64,000 nt of DNA from Leifsonia shinshuensis (GCF_022606355.1 NZ_JAHHZQ010000003.1:744001-808000), one strand, 5' to 3'. Shown: positions 8,316-16,721, counted from the first letter of the stretch. Made by a program: numbers and translations. Notes: a model not told the origin generated them from the letters alone.

Positions 8316-8876
8316 GTGACCGCCTCCCGGCCGATTCGCGCCGACGCCGCCCGCAACCGCGACGCGATCATCGCCGCCGCACGCGCCGCCTTCGACCGCG
8401 GCGAGTTCGACCGCCGCTTCGACGACTTCGCTCCCCTCGCGGGGGTGGGGACCGGGACGCTGTACCGGCACTTCCCCACCCGCGAGGCCCTCGCTGAGGC
8501 GGTCTACCGGGGGGAGGTCGCCGCCCTGCGCGACCGCGCGCGGGACGCGCTCGACACCGAGCCCGCCGCCCGGGCCCTGGCGACCTTCCTGACCGGCTAC
8601 GTCCACCTCCTGACGACGGAGGCCGGACTCGCCGCCACACTCGCCGCTCTCCTGAGGCACCGGCCGGACGTCCAGGCCGAAGGCGCTCTCGCCCTCGAGG
8701 AAGCCGTGGCCGAGCTGGTCGCGGCGGCGGTGGCCGACGGAGGCGTCGCCTCCGAGCTGACGGCCGGCGCCGTCCTGATGGCGCTGCACGGGATCAGCGC
8801 ATCGGTCGGTCGACCCGGGTGGGAGGCCGACGCCGAGGCACTGGTCGCCGTGCTCGGCCGGTCGTCCGGTCAGTGA
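8316..8876 (+). CDS. TetR-family transcriptional regulator
   Basis: A 186-residue regulator. The N-terminal helix-turn-helix spans about residues 10-55 (NRDAIIAAARAAFDRG, then GVGTGTLYRHFPTREAL). The C-terminal part (about 80-186) fits the small SbtR-like ligand domain often seen beside oxidoreductases. GTG 8316 has GAAGGG 5 bases upstream. It is divergent from the ApbA/PanE-like gene and is the likely binder of the two GGAGATCATCTCC palindromes between them, which lie across both promoters. Confidence 0.9.
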   Translation: MTASRPIRADAARNRDAIIAAARAAFDRGEFDRRFDDFAPLAGVGTGTLYRHFPTREALAEAVYRGEVAALRDRARDALDTEPAARALATFLTGYVHLLTTEAGLAATLAALLRHRPDVQAEGALALEEAVAELVAAAVADGGVASELTAGAVLMALHGISASVGRPGWEADAEALVAVLGRSSGQ

Positions 8877-9249
8877 CCGCTCACGCGTGGCCCAGCGGTC
8901 GGTCGCGCACGAGCAGGGACGCAGCTCGGAGTGAGACCCCCTCACGATCGAGGCGAGACCAACACGGACGGCGCCTCCCGCCCCCGCAGGCCGCAGGCCG
9001 CAGCGGATCCCGATCGACCGGCCCGACAGCTGGGAGGGCCGCGCGCTCGTTCCCCCCGGTCGGCGCGCGGCCCTCCACGACGTCGCGGCCGAATGAAGCT
9101 CCCCCCGTGTGCGACGCCGACGCGACCATGAACATTCAGGTGCGTTCATCAAGGAGATGTCCGAAGTGGCGAAAAGGTTCCATTTCGGTCGCACGACCGC
9201 CCCAACGATCGATCCGGAGGCCGCGGAATCGATCCCTCCGGCCAACCGC
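8877..9249. other. Stretch without a convincing gene
   Basis: No frame here looks like a whole gene. On the plus strand AAGGAG at 9151-9156 is followed by codons starting at GTG 9166 or ATG 9157 that read plausibly up to about 9245 and then run, with no stop, into the antisense of the hydrolase gene. This could be the 5' end of a truncated gene, or chance. No promoter or repeat stands out. Confidence 0.4.
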
Positions 9250-10020
9250 TCACCCCCGCGCCAGGAACGGGTCGATCGCCGCCCAGGTCGCGTCCGGCGC
9301 CTCCTGGTGCGGAAGGTGCCCGGCCTCGGGGATCTCCACGAACCGCGCGCCCGGCACCGCCCGGGCGACGGCCCGCCCGTAGTCCGGTGTGACGATCCGG
9401 TCGCTCGCGCCCCACACCATCAGGGTGGGGACCCGAACGGCGCCGAGCCGCTCGAGCAGGCCGGGGTCGCCCATCCCGTCACCGGTGATGGCGGCCATCG
9501 TGCGACCGTTCGACTGCTGGATCGCGCGCTCCGCGTCGGTCAGCGAAGCCGGGTCCCGGTAGCCGCGGTCGGGGTCGTGCCAGGCGGCCTCGGCGAGACC
9601 GCGGGCGTCGAGGGCGAAGAAGTCGGCGACCGGCTCGCCCTCGATGACCGCTCCGACGCCGTCGATGTCGACCACGGCGCCGATCACGCCGGCGTAGCGC
9701 TCGTCCGCGGCGGCCTGCACCGCCATCTCGAGTGCGATCCATCCGCCGATCGAGGAACCGATCAGCACGACGTCACGCTCTCCACCGTCGACCAAGCGGT
9801 CGAGGTAGCCGGCTGCGAGGTCTGCGACCGAGGCGATCGAGGCGGGGAGCGGTGTGCCGTCCCATCCGGGGTGCGTCGGCGCCACGGCGTGCAGGGTCGC
9901 GCCGAGGTGTCCCACGATGGGGGCGACCGTCTGCGGCCCGCCACCGCCGTGAAGGACGAGCGCCGTTCGCGACGCGGGGTCGCCGGCCTGGAGGACGGGG
10001 ACGCCTTCGAGAAGAGTCAT
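9250..10020 (-). CDS. Alpha/beta-fold hydrolase
   Basis: A 256-residue cytosolic hydrolase. The oxyanion HGGGG (24-28) and the nucleophile elbow GSSIG place the catalytic serine at S90; D207 (WGASDR) and H235 (EAGHLPH) complete the triad. The fold fits small-molecule ester or C-C hydrolases; the substrate is unknown. The start at ATG 10020 has GGAG 8 bases upstream; the longer frame from 10041 begins inside the operator. It is divergent from a MarR gene, which likely controls it. Confidence 0.85.
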   Translation of the reverse strand: MTLLEGVPVLQAGDPASRTALVLHGGGGPQTVAPIVGHLGATLHAVAPTHPGWDGTPLPASIASVADLAAGYLDRLVDGGERDVVLIGSSIGGWIALEMAVQAAADERYAGVIGAVVDIDGVGAVIEGEPVADFFALDARGLAEAAWHDPDRGYRDPASLTDAERAIQQSNGRTMAAITGDGMGDPGLLERLGAVRVPTLMVWGASDRIVTPDYGRAVARAVPGARFVEIPEAGHLPHQEAPDATWAAIDPFLARG

Positions 10021-10033
10021 GATCACACTCCAA

Positions 10034-10061
10034 ATCAACATGTTTATTTAATGATGTTGAT
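10034..10061. promoter_or_regulatory. Candidate MarR operator
   Basis: Perfect 8-bp arms ATCAACAT (10034-10041) and ATGTTGAT (10054-10061) with a 12-bp AT-rich centre lie between the hydrolase and marR starts. The right arm abuts the presumed marR -10 (TACAGT, 10061-10066). Confidence 0.7.
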
Positions 10062-10072
10062 ACAGTAGCACC

Positions 10073-10495
10073 GTGACCACGAACCTGGAAGTGCTCGGCC
10101 TGATGATCAAACGCGCGCAGTACCGGAACCACCGCACGATGGACGCCGCGCTGCAGGACATCGGCATCAGCCTCGTGCAGTGGGATGCGCTGCGCGCCAT
10201 CGAGCGGATGCCCCACGCGTCCGGACACGACCTCGCCGTCGCGACCTTCCAGAGCGACCAGTCGTTCGGCACCCTGGCGAACCGGCTCCTCGCCCGCAGC
10301 CTCATCACCCGATCGGCCGGTCGGGGCCGCCGCCTCGAGCACGCGCTGACCGAAGCGGGACGCGCCGCCCTCGAAGAGGGCCACGAGGTGGCGTCCGGGG
10401 TGCTGGACGAGCTCTTCGCGCCACTCGACGAGGGCCGGCGCGCGGTACTGCTGGAGGCGCTCCGGATTCTGACGGCGGATGCCCAGCCGTCATGA
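10073..10495 (+). CDS. MarR-family transcriptional regulator
   Basis: A 140-residue winged-helix protein. The HTH covers about residues 55-90 (GHDLAVATFQSDQSFGTLANRLLARSLI) and the wing follows (RSAGRGRRLEHALT). GTG 10073 lacks a ribosome site; a -10-like TACAGT lies 6 bases upstream, suggesting a leaderless transcript. Divergent from the alpha/beta hydrolase, with a perfect dyad between, so it probably represses that gene and itself. MarR effectors are usually small aromatic compounds; nothing here identifies one. Confidence 0.9.
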   Translation: MTTNLEVLGLMIKRAQYRNHRTMDAALQDIGISLVQWDALRAIERMPHASGHDLAVATFQSDQSFGTLANRLLARSLITRSAGRGRRLEHALTEAGRAALEEGHEVASGVLDELFAPLDEGRRAVLLEALRILTADAQPS

Positions 10496-10500
10496 GCCGT

Positions 10501-10517
10501 ACTGACCAGTGGTCAGT
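10501..10517. promoter_or_regulatory. Perfect 17-bp palindrome, TetR operator
   Basis: ACTGACCA-G-TGGTCAGT is perfect and sits where the -35 of the FMN-reductase promoter would be (-10 TACGAT at 10524-10529). The TetR gene at 11123 in the same operon is the natural binder. Confidence 0.75.
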
Positions 10518-10535
10518 CAGTGGTACGATCGCTCC

Positions 10536-11126
10536 ATGACGTCCACGAACTCCCACCCGCTCGCACTCGGCGTGATCGTCGGCAGCCTGCGCGCCGATTC
10601 CGTGACGCGCCGGCTGGCGAACGAACTCGTCGCCCTCGCGCCCGCGGATTTCCACCCGCGCTTCATCGAGATCGGTGATCTTCCGCTCTACAACGAGGAC
10701 CTGGACATCGAAGTGGCCGCCGAACCGCCGGCCGAGTGGGCCCGGTTCCGCAGCGAAGTCCGCGACTCGGACGCGATTCTGTTCGTCACGCCCGAGTACA
10801 ACCGCTCCGTGCCGGCCCCACTCAAGAACGCGATCGACGTCGGCTCCGCGCCGCACGACCAGAACGCCTTCGACGGACTGCCGGCAGCGATCGTCTCCGC
10901 GTCACCCGGCCGGATGGGCGCGTTCGGAGCCAACCACCACCTTCGGCAGTCGCTGGTGTTCCTGGACATGCCGACGATGCAGCAGCCCGAGCTGTACCTC
11001 GGCGGCAGCTCCGGCCTCTTCGATGGAGAGGGAGCGCTTGCCGACCCGGCCGTGACCGAACTGCTGACCCGCTACATGGAACGCTTCGCGAGCTGGGCCT
11101 CCCGCCACAGGAGGATCGCAGCATGA
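10536..11126 (+). CDS. NADPH-dependent FMN reductase family protein
   Basis: A 196-residue flavodoxin-fold enzyme. The phosphate-binding GSLRADS at residues 16-22 and TPEYNRSVPAPLKNAID (about 85-101) are signatures of NAD(P)H:FMN/quinone/azo reductases. It would transfer electrons from NADPH to FMN, quinones or azo dyes in the cytosol. ATG 10536 starts 7 bases after a -10-like TACGAT and has no clear ribosome site (probably leaderless); the upstream frame from 10509 lies in the operator. Its stop overlaps the start of a TetR gene (ATGA), giving an autoregulated two-gene operon, a common layout for detoxification reductases. Confidence 0.9.
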   Translation: MTSTNSHPLALGVIVGSLRADSVTRRLANELVALAPADFHPRFIEIGDLPLYNEDLDIEVAAEPPAEWARFRSEVRDSDAILFVTPEYNRSVPAPLKNAIDVGSAPHDQNAFDGLPAAIVSASPGRMGAFGANHHLRQSLVFLDMPTMQQPELYLGGSSGLFDGEGALADPAVTELLTRYMERFASWASRHRRIAA

Positions 11127-11731
11127 CGGAGGACTCACCGGCCCTCGGGCGGCGCGCACCGCAGCAACGGCAGGCGGCGGTTCTGGACGCCGCCCGGTCA
11201 CTGTTCGTCGACTCGGGTGTCGCGCGCACGAGCATCGAGGCGATCGCGAAACGCGCCGGCGTGGCCAAAGGCACGGTCTTCCTCTACTTCCCCACGAAAG
11301 AGCACATCGTCCAGGCCATCGAGTCGGAGTTCAACGCGCGAATCGTCGAGCGGACGCGCGCCGCGGCCACGAGCGCCGCGCGTCACGGCACGGCCGCCGT
11401 CGAATCGTGGTGCATCGAGCTCGTGCGCGCCTACCTCGACGAGCTCGACGTCCACGACATGCTCTTCTACAGCGGGGCCGCCGCCACTCGCGAAAGCGTC
11501 GCAGACAACGCCCTCATCGATGATCTCGAAGCGCTTCTCCGCACACTCGACGTCGATGAGCCCGCGGTGACCGCCGCCTTCCTCGTCGGCGGCATCACCC
11601 TGCTCACCGACCGCGCAGTCCTGGGCGAGCGCGCACCGGACGCGGACGAGCTGGCGCGCGCGGCGGGACGCCTCGCGGTCTCCGTGGTGTGCGAACGCAC
11701 GGCGGATGCGGCGGCGTCGCAGGCTCGATAG
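11123..11731 (+). CDS. TetR-family transcriptional regulator
   Basis: A 202-residue regulator with the HTH at about residues 14-60 (RQAAVLDAARSLFVDSG, then GVAKGTVFLYFPTKEHI). ATG 11123 has AGGAGG 8 bases upstream and overlaps the FMN-reductase stop, so the two are coupled. It probably binds the ACTGACCAGTGGTCAGT palindrome at the head of the operon. Its last 265 bases are overlapped on the other strand by the extended GH114 frame. Confidence 0.9.
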   Translation: MTEDSPALGRRAPQQRQAAVLDAARSLFVDSGVARTSIEAIAKRAGVAKGTVFLYFPTKEHIVQAIESEFNARIVERTRAAATSAARHGTAAVESWCIELVRAYLDELDVHDMLFYSGAAATRESVADNALIDDLEALLRTLDVDEPAVTAAFLVGGITLLTDRAVLGERAPDADELARAAGRLAVSVVCERTADAAASQAR

Positions 11732-12558
11732 ACGTAGCCCGGAGTCGACGGCGTCATCAGATCGTGGTCGCGCAGGACGACCGTCACGCGTTCACTGGTC
11801 CGACGGCAGGCGGCGTCGAATCCGGAAACGTCGATCTCATCGGAGTACTCCACGTCGAGGACCACCGGGTAGGTCCTGGCGTACTCCTCGCACTCGTCGT
11901 AGGCGACGCACGATTCCGCGACGGCGAAGTCGTAGCCTGCGGCGGCGAGCCTCTGCGACTGCTCGGCCGTGTTCTTCTGCGCGATGGCCAGGCCGAGTCG
12001 ATGCGCGATCCGCACGTACACGGATGCCAGCGCGACATTGTCGTCGAGCGTCATCGCCCCGTGCGACCGCGTGAACGAGTCCAGGTTGTCGATTTCGACG
12101 GCGGCGTAGCCGCGCGCGCTGCACTCCCGGATCGTCGGCTCGATGAGGCGGGCGATCTTCGCCCGCTTGGCCTCCGTGGACGAGTCGAGCAGATATTCGT
12201 CCGGCCAGTTCGGGTCGGCGATGAACTCCCCTCGGATCCGCAGCAGCAGATCGGGATGATCCCGGACGAACTCCTGAGACTCACTCGGCTGGGTCTGAAA
12301 CCCGTTGACGTAGCAGATGTCGTAGCCGAGGCGGGCCGGTCGATCCGACGAGTCGCGTTCGACGACCGAGACGCGGGCCGGCGGATCGTACGCACCACCG
12401 AGTTGGTAGTCGAAGCCCGCACCGACCGGCGGCAATCGGATTCCGGCCGCCGGAGACCGCGTACCAGGGGCACCGTCGTGTGCGCTGCAGCCGCTGATCG
12501 CGACGAGGACGGCGAGAGCGACGCACAGTCCGCGGCGCCCGCCGGCGCTGACCCCCAT
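11467..12558 (-). CDS. GH114-type (endo-alpha-1,4-polygalactosaminidase family) lipoprotein with read-through tail
   Basis: A 363-codon frame. Residues 1-24 are a lipoprotein signal (lipobox ISGC, lipid on C24). Residues about 45-280 match the GH114/TM1410 family: YDICYVNGFQTQPSE and the carboxylate strand EIDNLDSF are typical. The family hydrolyses alpha-1,4-galactosamine polymers or has related extracellular roles. The domain should end at about C280 (GYVYRAC), but no stop follows; the frame runs 83 more codons, Ser/Arg/Ala-rich and wholly antisense to the TetR gene. That tail is probably not selected: a lost stop or a sequence error is likely. The start ATG follows a GGAGGGAGGGAGA site. 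Confidence 0.8.
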   Translation of the reverse strand: MGVSAGGRRGLCVALAVLVAISGCSAHDGAPGTRSPAAGIRLPPVGAGFDYQLGGAYDPPARVSVVERDSSDRPARLGYDICYVNGFQTQPSESQEFVRDHPDLLLRIRGEFIADPNWPDEYLLDSSTEAKRAKIARLIEPTIRECSARGYAAVEIDNLDSFTRSHGAMTLDDNVALASVYVRIAHRLGLAIAQKNTAEQSQRLAAAGYDFAVAESCVAYDECEEYARTYPVVLDVEYSDEIDVSGFDAACRRTSERVTVVLRDHDLMTPSTPGYVYRACDAAASAVRSHTTETARRPAARASSSASGARSPRTARSVSRVMPPTRKAAVTAGSSTSSVRRSASRSSMRALSATLSRVAAAPL

Positions 12559-12694
12559 CGGCTCTCCCTCCCTCCTGGAGGCTATCCGAAGCGTACGCCT
12601 CCTGACGTTCCCGACCCCGTCGCGCGGCGGCACGCAGGGCCGCTGGATCCGATGCCGCGTGCAAGATCCCCGCCATACTCGACACAACCAGGAC

Positions 12695-13297
12695 GTGAGG
12701 ATCGCCAGAACCGACGCCGACGCCGAGATGACCCAGGGGGTGGCCGTGCCCGACGACGACGTCCGCGCCGACGTGGACTCCGACGCGGGCATCGCGGACC
12801 TCCCCGCCCACGACGCCGACTGGTTCACCGCGGTCGTCCGCGAGCACGCGACCGCCCTCGTGCGGTACTTCGCCCGCCGCGGACCACGGCAGGACGCCGA
12901 CGATCTCGCGGCCGAGGTCTTCGCGACCGCGTGGCGACGGCGTGCGGACGTGCCCGATGAAGCAGTGCTGCCCTGGTTGTACCGGACGGCCGGCTTCACG
13001 CTCGCCAACCACCGCCGCAAGCCGGTCGACCTGCCGGTGGACGAGGTTCCGGAGACCGGCACCAACCGGGTGGGCGACGACCCCGAGCTGAGCGCCCTGT
13101 TCGACGCCGAACTGCGCGGGGCGCTCGCCAGCGTCGGCGAGCGCGACAGGCGGATCCTCCTGCTGCACGCGTGGGAGGGTCTCGACGGCGAAGAGCTCGC
13201 CGCCGTGCTCGGCGTCTCTCGGTCGGGCGCGGACAGCGCCCTCTCGCGTGCGCGGAAGCGCCTGCGCGACGCGTGGGGCGACCGGCACACATTCTGA
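12695..13297 (+). CDS. ECF-like RNA polymerase sigma factor
   Basis: A 200-residue sigma-70 family protein. Region 2 spans about residues 40-110 (DADDLAAEVFATAWRRR) and region 4 about 145-195 (LDGEELAAVLGVSRSGADSALSRARKRLR), with a short linker and no region 3, as in ECF factors. The GTG at 12695 was chosen because codon third positions become GC-rich from there; GTG 12659 and ATG 12728 are alternatives. The membrane protein gene starts 85 bases downstream and is its likely partner. No anti-sigma zinc motif is seen there, so the mode of control is unclear. Confidence 0.85.
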   Translation: MRIARTDADAEMTQGVAVPDDDVRADVDSDAGIADLPAHDADWFTAVVREHATALVRYFARRGPRQDADDLAAEVFATAWRRRADVPDEAVLPWLYRTAGFTLANHRRKPVDLPVDEVPETGTNRVGDDPELSALFDAELRGALASVGERDRRILLLHAWEGLDGEELAAVLGVSRSGADSALSRARKRLRDAWGDRHTF

Positions 13298-13382
13298 CCG
13301 CGGGCGGATCGGCAGCCGGTGCAAGGTCCACGGCCGGTCGCACATAGACCGTGAAGAGGCGTTCCCACGGAGGGTGATCGAC

Positions 13383-14735
13383 ATGAACGAAGACAACGAG
13401 CTCGACCCGGTGGCGCGGCTGCGCGCCGCCGATCCTGCGGCCGGGGTGGAGCCCCGCGCCGGGTTCGTCGACGCAGTCGTCGCACGGGCGACCGAGCCGG
13501 AAGCAGCGAGGGCGACGGAGCCCCCGGTCGCCGACCTCACCGCCGCGCGGGCCCGCCGCGGCCGCATCTGGCGCCCTCTGGTCGCGGTCGCCGCCACTGT
13601 CGCGATCTTCGGCGGCGCCGGCATCGCGATCGGCCTGAACTCCGGCGGCTCCGTCATCGCCGGGGCGGCCCCGATCTCCCTGCGCGGTGGCACGTCCTCC
13701 GGTGGCACGTCCTCCGGTGGCGCCGTCACCGCACCGGGAATCGAGTCCCCTGGCGGAAAAGTCGCGGCGGGCTCGAGCGCGGCCGACCGAGCGTTCGGGT
13801 ACGGTTTCGGCCGCAACAGCTTCACCGCTTCCGGTCTCTCGACCAGCACCGGGACCGCCGCGTCGTACGCCTTCGACCCGCGCTCCGCCTCCGACGTCCG
13901 GACGGTCGCCGCCCTCGCCGCCGCCCTCGGCCTCCGGCAGACGCCCACCCTGAAGGACGGTGCCTGGAGCGTCGGCCCGCAGGACGGCACCGCGCCGTCC
14001 CTCACGGTCGGCCTCGACGGGACGCTGAGCTTCTCGTTCTACGACCCGGGGTTCATGGCCTCGTGCTCGAAGACCGACGGCGGCGCCACCCCCGAGCCCT
14101 GCACGCCGAGTCGCCCCCTCCCCTCGACCGACGCGGCCATCGCCGCCCTCCGCGCCCTCATCGCGAACGCCGGCCGTGACGCCGACACGTTCCAGTACGA
14201 GGCGAACCCGCAGGACGGCGCCCTCACCCGGCAGGCCCAGGCCTGGCCCGTCGTCGACGGGCAGCGCGTCGACCAGCCCTGGTCGATCGAGCTGACCGCG
14301 GACGGGATCGTCAGCGCCTCCGGTTTCCTCGCTCCGATCGTCTCGGTCGGCGACTACCCCGTCGTCAGCGCTCAGCAGGCCTTCGAGCGCCTGTCCGATC
14401 CGCGCTTCGGCGCGCAGCAGTCCGGAATCCCGATCGCACTCCGCGCACAGGGAGGCGCCGCGGGCTCCGTCGCGGGCTCGGGGGCGGCGATCGACACCGC
14501 GCCCTTCAGCACCGCTCCGCCCACCGACCCGCCGGCGACCCCGACCACCGGCGCACCGCTCTCCTGGCCGGTCAACCGCGTCCACATCGTGAGCGCCCGG
14601 CTGGGGCTCGCCAGCCAGTGGCAGCCCGACGGCGGCGTCCTCATCGTCCCTGCCTACGAGTTCACCGACTCCGACGGCAACACCTGGTCGGTCATCGCGG
14701 TGGCGGACTCCAAACTGGACTTCTCCGTGAAGTAG
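13383..14735 (+). CDS. Single-pass membrane protein, putative sigma-factor partner
   Basis: A 450-residue protein I cannot assign to a family. Residues 1-62 are cytosolic and charged, one membrane helix spans about 63-85 (PLVAVAATVAIFGGAGIAIGL), and the rest is outside. A GGTSSGGTSSGG linker follows the helix, encoded by a 15-bp DNA repeat. The long exported part has alternating Tyr/Trp/Ser strands and two Cys (SCSK...PCTP, about residues 223-237). Its position after an ECF sigma gene, with a ribosome site GGAGGG 8 bases before ATG 13383, suggests an anti-sigma-like or sensing role; this is inference from context. Confidence 0.7.
   Translation: MNEDNELDPVARLRAADPAAGVEPRAGFVDAVVARATEPEAARATEPPVADLTAARARRGRIWRPLVAVAATVAIFGGAGIAIGLNSGGSVIAGAAPISLRGGTSSGGTSSGGAVTAPGIESPGGKVAAGSSAADRAFGYGFGRNSFTASGLSTSTGTAASYAFDPRSASDVRTVAALAAALGLRQTPTLKDGAWSVGPQDGTAPSLTVGLDGTLSFSFYDPGFMASCSKTDGGATPEPCTPSRPLPSTDAAIAALRALIANAGRDADTFQYEANPQDGALTRQAQAWPVVDGQRVDQPWSIELTADGIVSASGFLAPIVSVGDYPVVSAQQAFERLSDPRFGAQQSGIPIALRAQGGAAGSVAGSGAAIDTAPFSTAPPTDPPATPTTGAPLSWPVNRVHIVSARLGLASQWQPDGGVLIVPAYEFTDSDGNTWSVIAVADSKLDFSVK
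13686..13721 (+). repeat. 15-bp in-frame tandem repeat
   Basis: GGTGGCACGTCCTCC occurs twice (13686-13700, 13701-13715), then GGTGGC. It encodes the GGTSS linker just outside the membrane helix. Confidence 0.85.
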
Positions 14736-14890
14736 GGGTGTGCTTAGTGGATGCGGTGGGGCGCCGTTCGTTCGGCAGCCCGGCGAACCGACTGGTGCCC
14801 GGGCCTCACGACGGCTCCTGCCGAGGCTGACCCCGCGCTCACATCCGAGACCGCGACTCAGGGACGCGTCCGCACGCTAAGTTGAGGTGA

Positions 14891-14927
14891 AGAACTGTTC
14901 TGAGTCACCGAACGATGATCTGGAGAA
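14891..14927 (+). promoter_or_regulatory. Candidate IclR sites in the iclR leader
   Basis: A perfect palindrome AGAAC-T-GTTCT (14891-14901) is followed by ATGATCTGGAGAA (14915-14927). The latter recurs with one change as ATGATCTGTAGAA on the minus strand at 26056-26044 in the promoter of the transport operon. It also contains the ribosome site GGAG. Confidence 0.5.
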
Positions 14928-14930
14928 TTC

Positions 14931-15725
14931 GTGGCTGAGCCCGATCCGAAGTACGTGGTCAAGAGTGTCGCCAAGGCGATGACCCTGCTGCAGGTGCTCG
15001 AGAAGCAGGCCGGAACCAGCGGGATGAGCCTCACCGACCTCGCCCAGCGGATGAAGATGTCGAAGAGCAGCACCTTCGCCCTGTTGCAGACGCTGGTGTC
15101 ATTCGGTGTCGTGACCACGGACACCGCGGGCACGCAGAACCGCAACTACCGGCTCGGCCTCTCGCTCGTTCGCCTCGGCCAGCACGCCGCCGCCCAGACC
15201 TCGGTCGCCGACGTCTGCCTGCCCGAGCTGCGGCTGCTGTCGCACGACACCCGTCTCACCGCTCGGGTCGCCGTGCTCGATCACGGCTGGGCCGTCCCGG
15301 TGGCGCGGGTCGACGCACCGGACTCCGTCCGTCTCGACCTTCGACTCGGTGAGAAGGAGTGGCCGCACCGCTCCGGCCTCGGCAAAGCGCTCATGTCGGT
15401 TCTGACCGACGAGGAGGTGCGGCGCTACCTGGAGGAGATCGGCATGCCGGCCAACACGGCGAAGACGCTCACGACGGTCGACGCCTATCTCGCCGATCTG
15501 TCGGTCGCCCGGGAACGCGGGTACGCGACCGACGACGAAGAGGACGCCGACGGCATCATCTGCATCGCGGCTCCGATTCGCGATGCCGACGGCCGCCCCT
15601 TCGCCGCGATCAGCGTCACGGGGATGAAGATCGGGGTGCTGCAGGAGGACCCGGCCAGTGTCGCTGCGCTCGTGCGCGAGCACGCGTCACGCGTCGAGCA
15701 GCGACTTCAGCCCGTCTCGTTCTGA
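14931..15725 (+). CDS. IclR-family transcriptional regulator
   Basis: A 264-residue regulator. The N-terminal winged helix spans about residues 10-75 (KAMTLLQVLEKQ, LTDLAQRMKMSKSSTFALLQTL); the C-terminal effector domain covers about 85-260, with the typical HRSGLGKALMS and AAPIRDADGRPFAAISVTG segments. GTG 14931 has GGAG 5 bases upstream. It converges on the nine-gene transport and sugar-acid operon. A shared 13-bp motif in its own leader and in that operon's promoter makes it the likely regulator. IclR proteins commonly sense the substrate or an intermediate of the adjacent catabolic path. Confidence 0.9.
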   Translation: MAEPDPKYVVKSVAKAMTLLQVLEKQAGTSGMSLTDLAQRMKMSKSSTFALLQTLVSFGVVTTDTAGTQNRNYRLGLSLVRLGQHAAAQTSVADVCLPELRLLSHDTRLTARVAVLDHGWAVPVARVDAPDSVRLDLRLGEKEWPHRSGLGKALMSVLTDEEVRRYLEEIGMPANTAKTLTTVDAYLADLSVARERGYATDDEEDADGIICIAAPIRDADGRPFAAISVTGMKIGVLQEDPASVAALVREHASRVEQRLQPVSF

Positions 15726-15729
15726 ACTC

Positions 15730-15757
15730 CGGCGACGCACGACCGGCGGCGTCGCCG
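15730..15757. terminator. Hairpin terminator between convergent genes
   Basis: A perfect 9-bp stem CGGCGACGC / GCGTCGCCG with a 10-base loop lies between the iclR stop and the aldolase stop. Confidence 0.6.
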
Positions 15758-15777
15758 CGATGCGCGAGCGGACGGTG

Positions 15778-16695
15778 TCACGCAAGCTCCAGCGCGACGA
15801 GCTTCAGCTGGTCGAACAGCCGATCGACCTCGGCGCGCGTCTCGTCATCGATCATGAAGCTGAGCGGCCGCCGCGCCGCTCCCGAGGTGATGACCCCCTG
15901 ACGCACCAGCAGGTGCTTCTCGATTGCGACGTAGGTGTCGATGCTCGTCTGCAGGCTGACCATGGCGTTCAGCGGCCCGCTGATCGCATAGGCCACGGAC
16001 CAATCGCCCTCCGTCACCGCCCTCCACATGCGCTGGATTCCCCAGCACACTTCGGCGCCGGGCATGGTGCCGACGATTCCGCGCCGGTAGCTGTCGATCA
16101 AGGCCGCGCCACCCGAACCCTCGAAAGCGCGAGCTTCGCCTCCGGTGGCATCGCGCAGCTCCGACAGCCGGGGTCCGATCGGCGCGGCCTCCGGCTTGAA
16201 GTAGATGCGATCGCGGTAGCGCTCGAAGAGCTCGACCTGCACGTCGATGCTCAGCGGCCGGCCGACGTATCCGCTGGCGTCCTGAACGACCAATCCGATG
16301 GAGGTCGCGTCGGCGATCGCCGCGAAGTACTCGAACGTCTCTGTGTCGTCGAGAGCCACGGAGATCGGCGGAATCGCCATGATCGCGTCGGCGCCGATCG
16401 ACTCGGCGTGCCGTGCGTGCGCGACCGCTGTCCGTGTGCTCTCGGCTCCCGCGCTCACGACGCTCATGGCTCCGCGATCGCGGGCGACCCCGACGACGAC
16501 TTCGCTGAGTTCGCGCCGCTCCCCCTCCGTCAGGCGGAGGATCTCGCTGACCATGCCCGTCGTGAGCCCGGCGACTCCCTGGTCGAGAATCCAGTTGAGC
16601 TCGCCGACCATGGCTGTCGTGTCGATAGCTCCCGTTTCGTCGAACAGTGTTTGCACCACGGGCAGCACTCCCCGAATCGGCGTGGGCTGTGTCAT
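15778..16695 (-). CDS. DHDPS/NAL-family aldolase (2-keto-3-deoxy sugar acid aldolase type)
   Basis: A 305-residue class I aldolase/lyase. The Schiff-base lysine is K167 (YFKPEA). The usual YN-motif tyrosine region is changed to QDASGY (138-143), so it is not a standard dihydrodipicolinate synthase. As last gene of an operon with an IlvD/Edd dehydratase and an SDR, the likely reaction is cleavage of a 2-keto-3-deoxy sugar acid to pyruvate (or a hydroxypyruvate analogue) and an aldehyde. ATG 16695 has GGAG 8 bases upstream; ATG 16713 in frame lacks a site. It begins 26 bases after the dehydratase stop. Confidence 0.85.
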   Translation of the reverse strand: MTQPTPIRGVLPVVQTLFDETGAIDTTAMVGELNWILDQGVAGLTTGMVSEILRLTEGERRELSEVVVGVARDRGAMSVVSAGAESTRTAVAHARHAESIGADAIMAIPPISVALDDTETFEYFAAIADATSIGLVVQDASGYVGRPLSIDVQVELFERYRDRIYFKPEAAPIGPRLSELRDATGGEARAFEGSGGAALIDSYRRGIVGTMPGAEVCWGIQRMWRAVTEGDWSVAYAISGPLNAMVSLQTSIDTYVAIEKHLLVRQGVITSGAARRPLSFMIDDETRAEVDRLFDQLKLVALELA

Positions 16696-16721
16696 GGTCT
16701 TTGCTCCATTCATTGAGGTGT

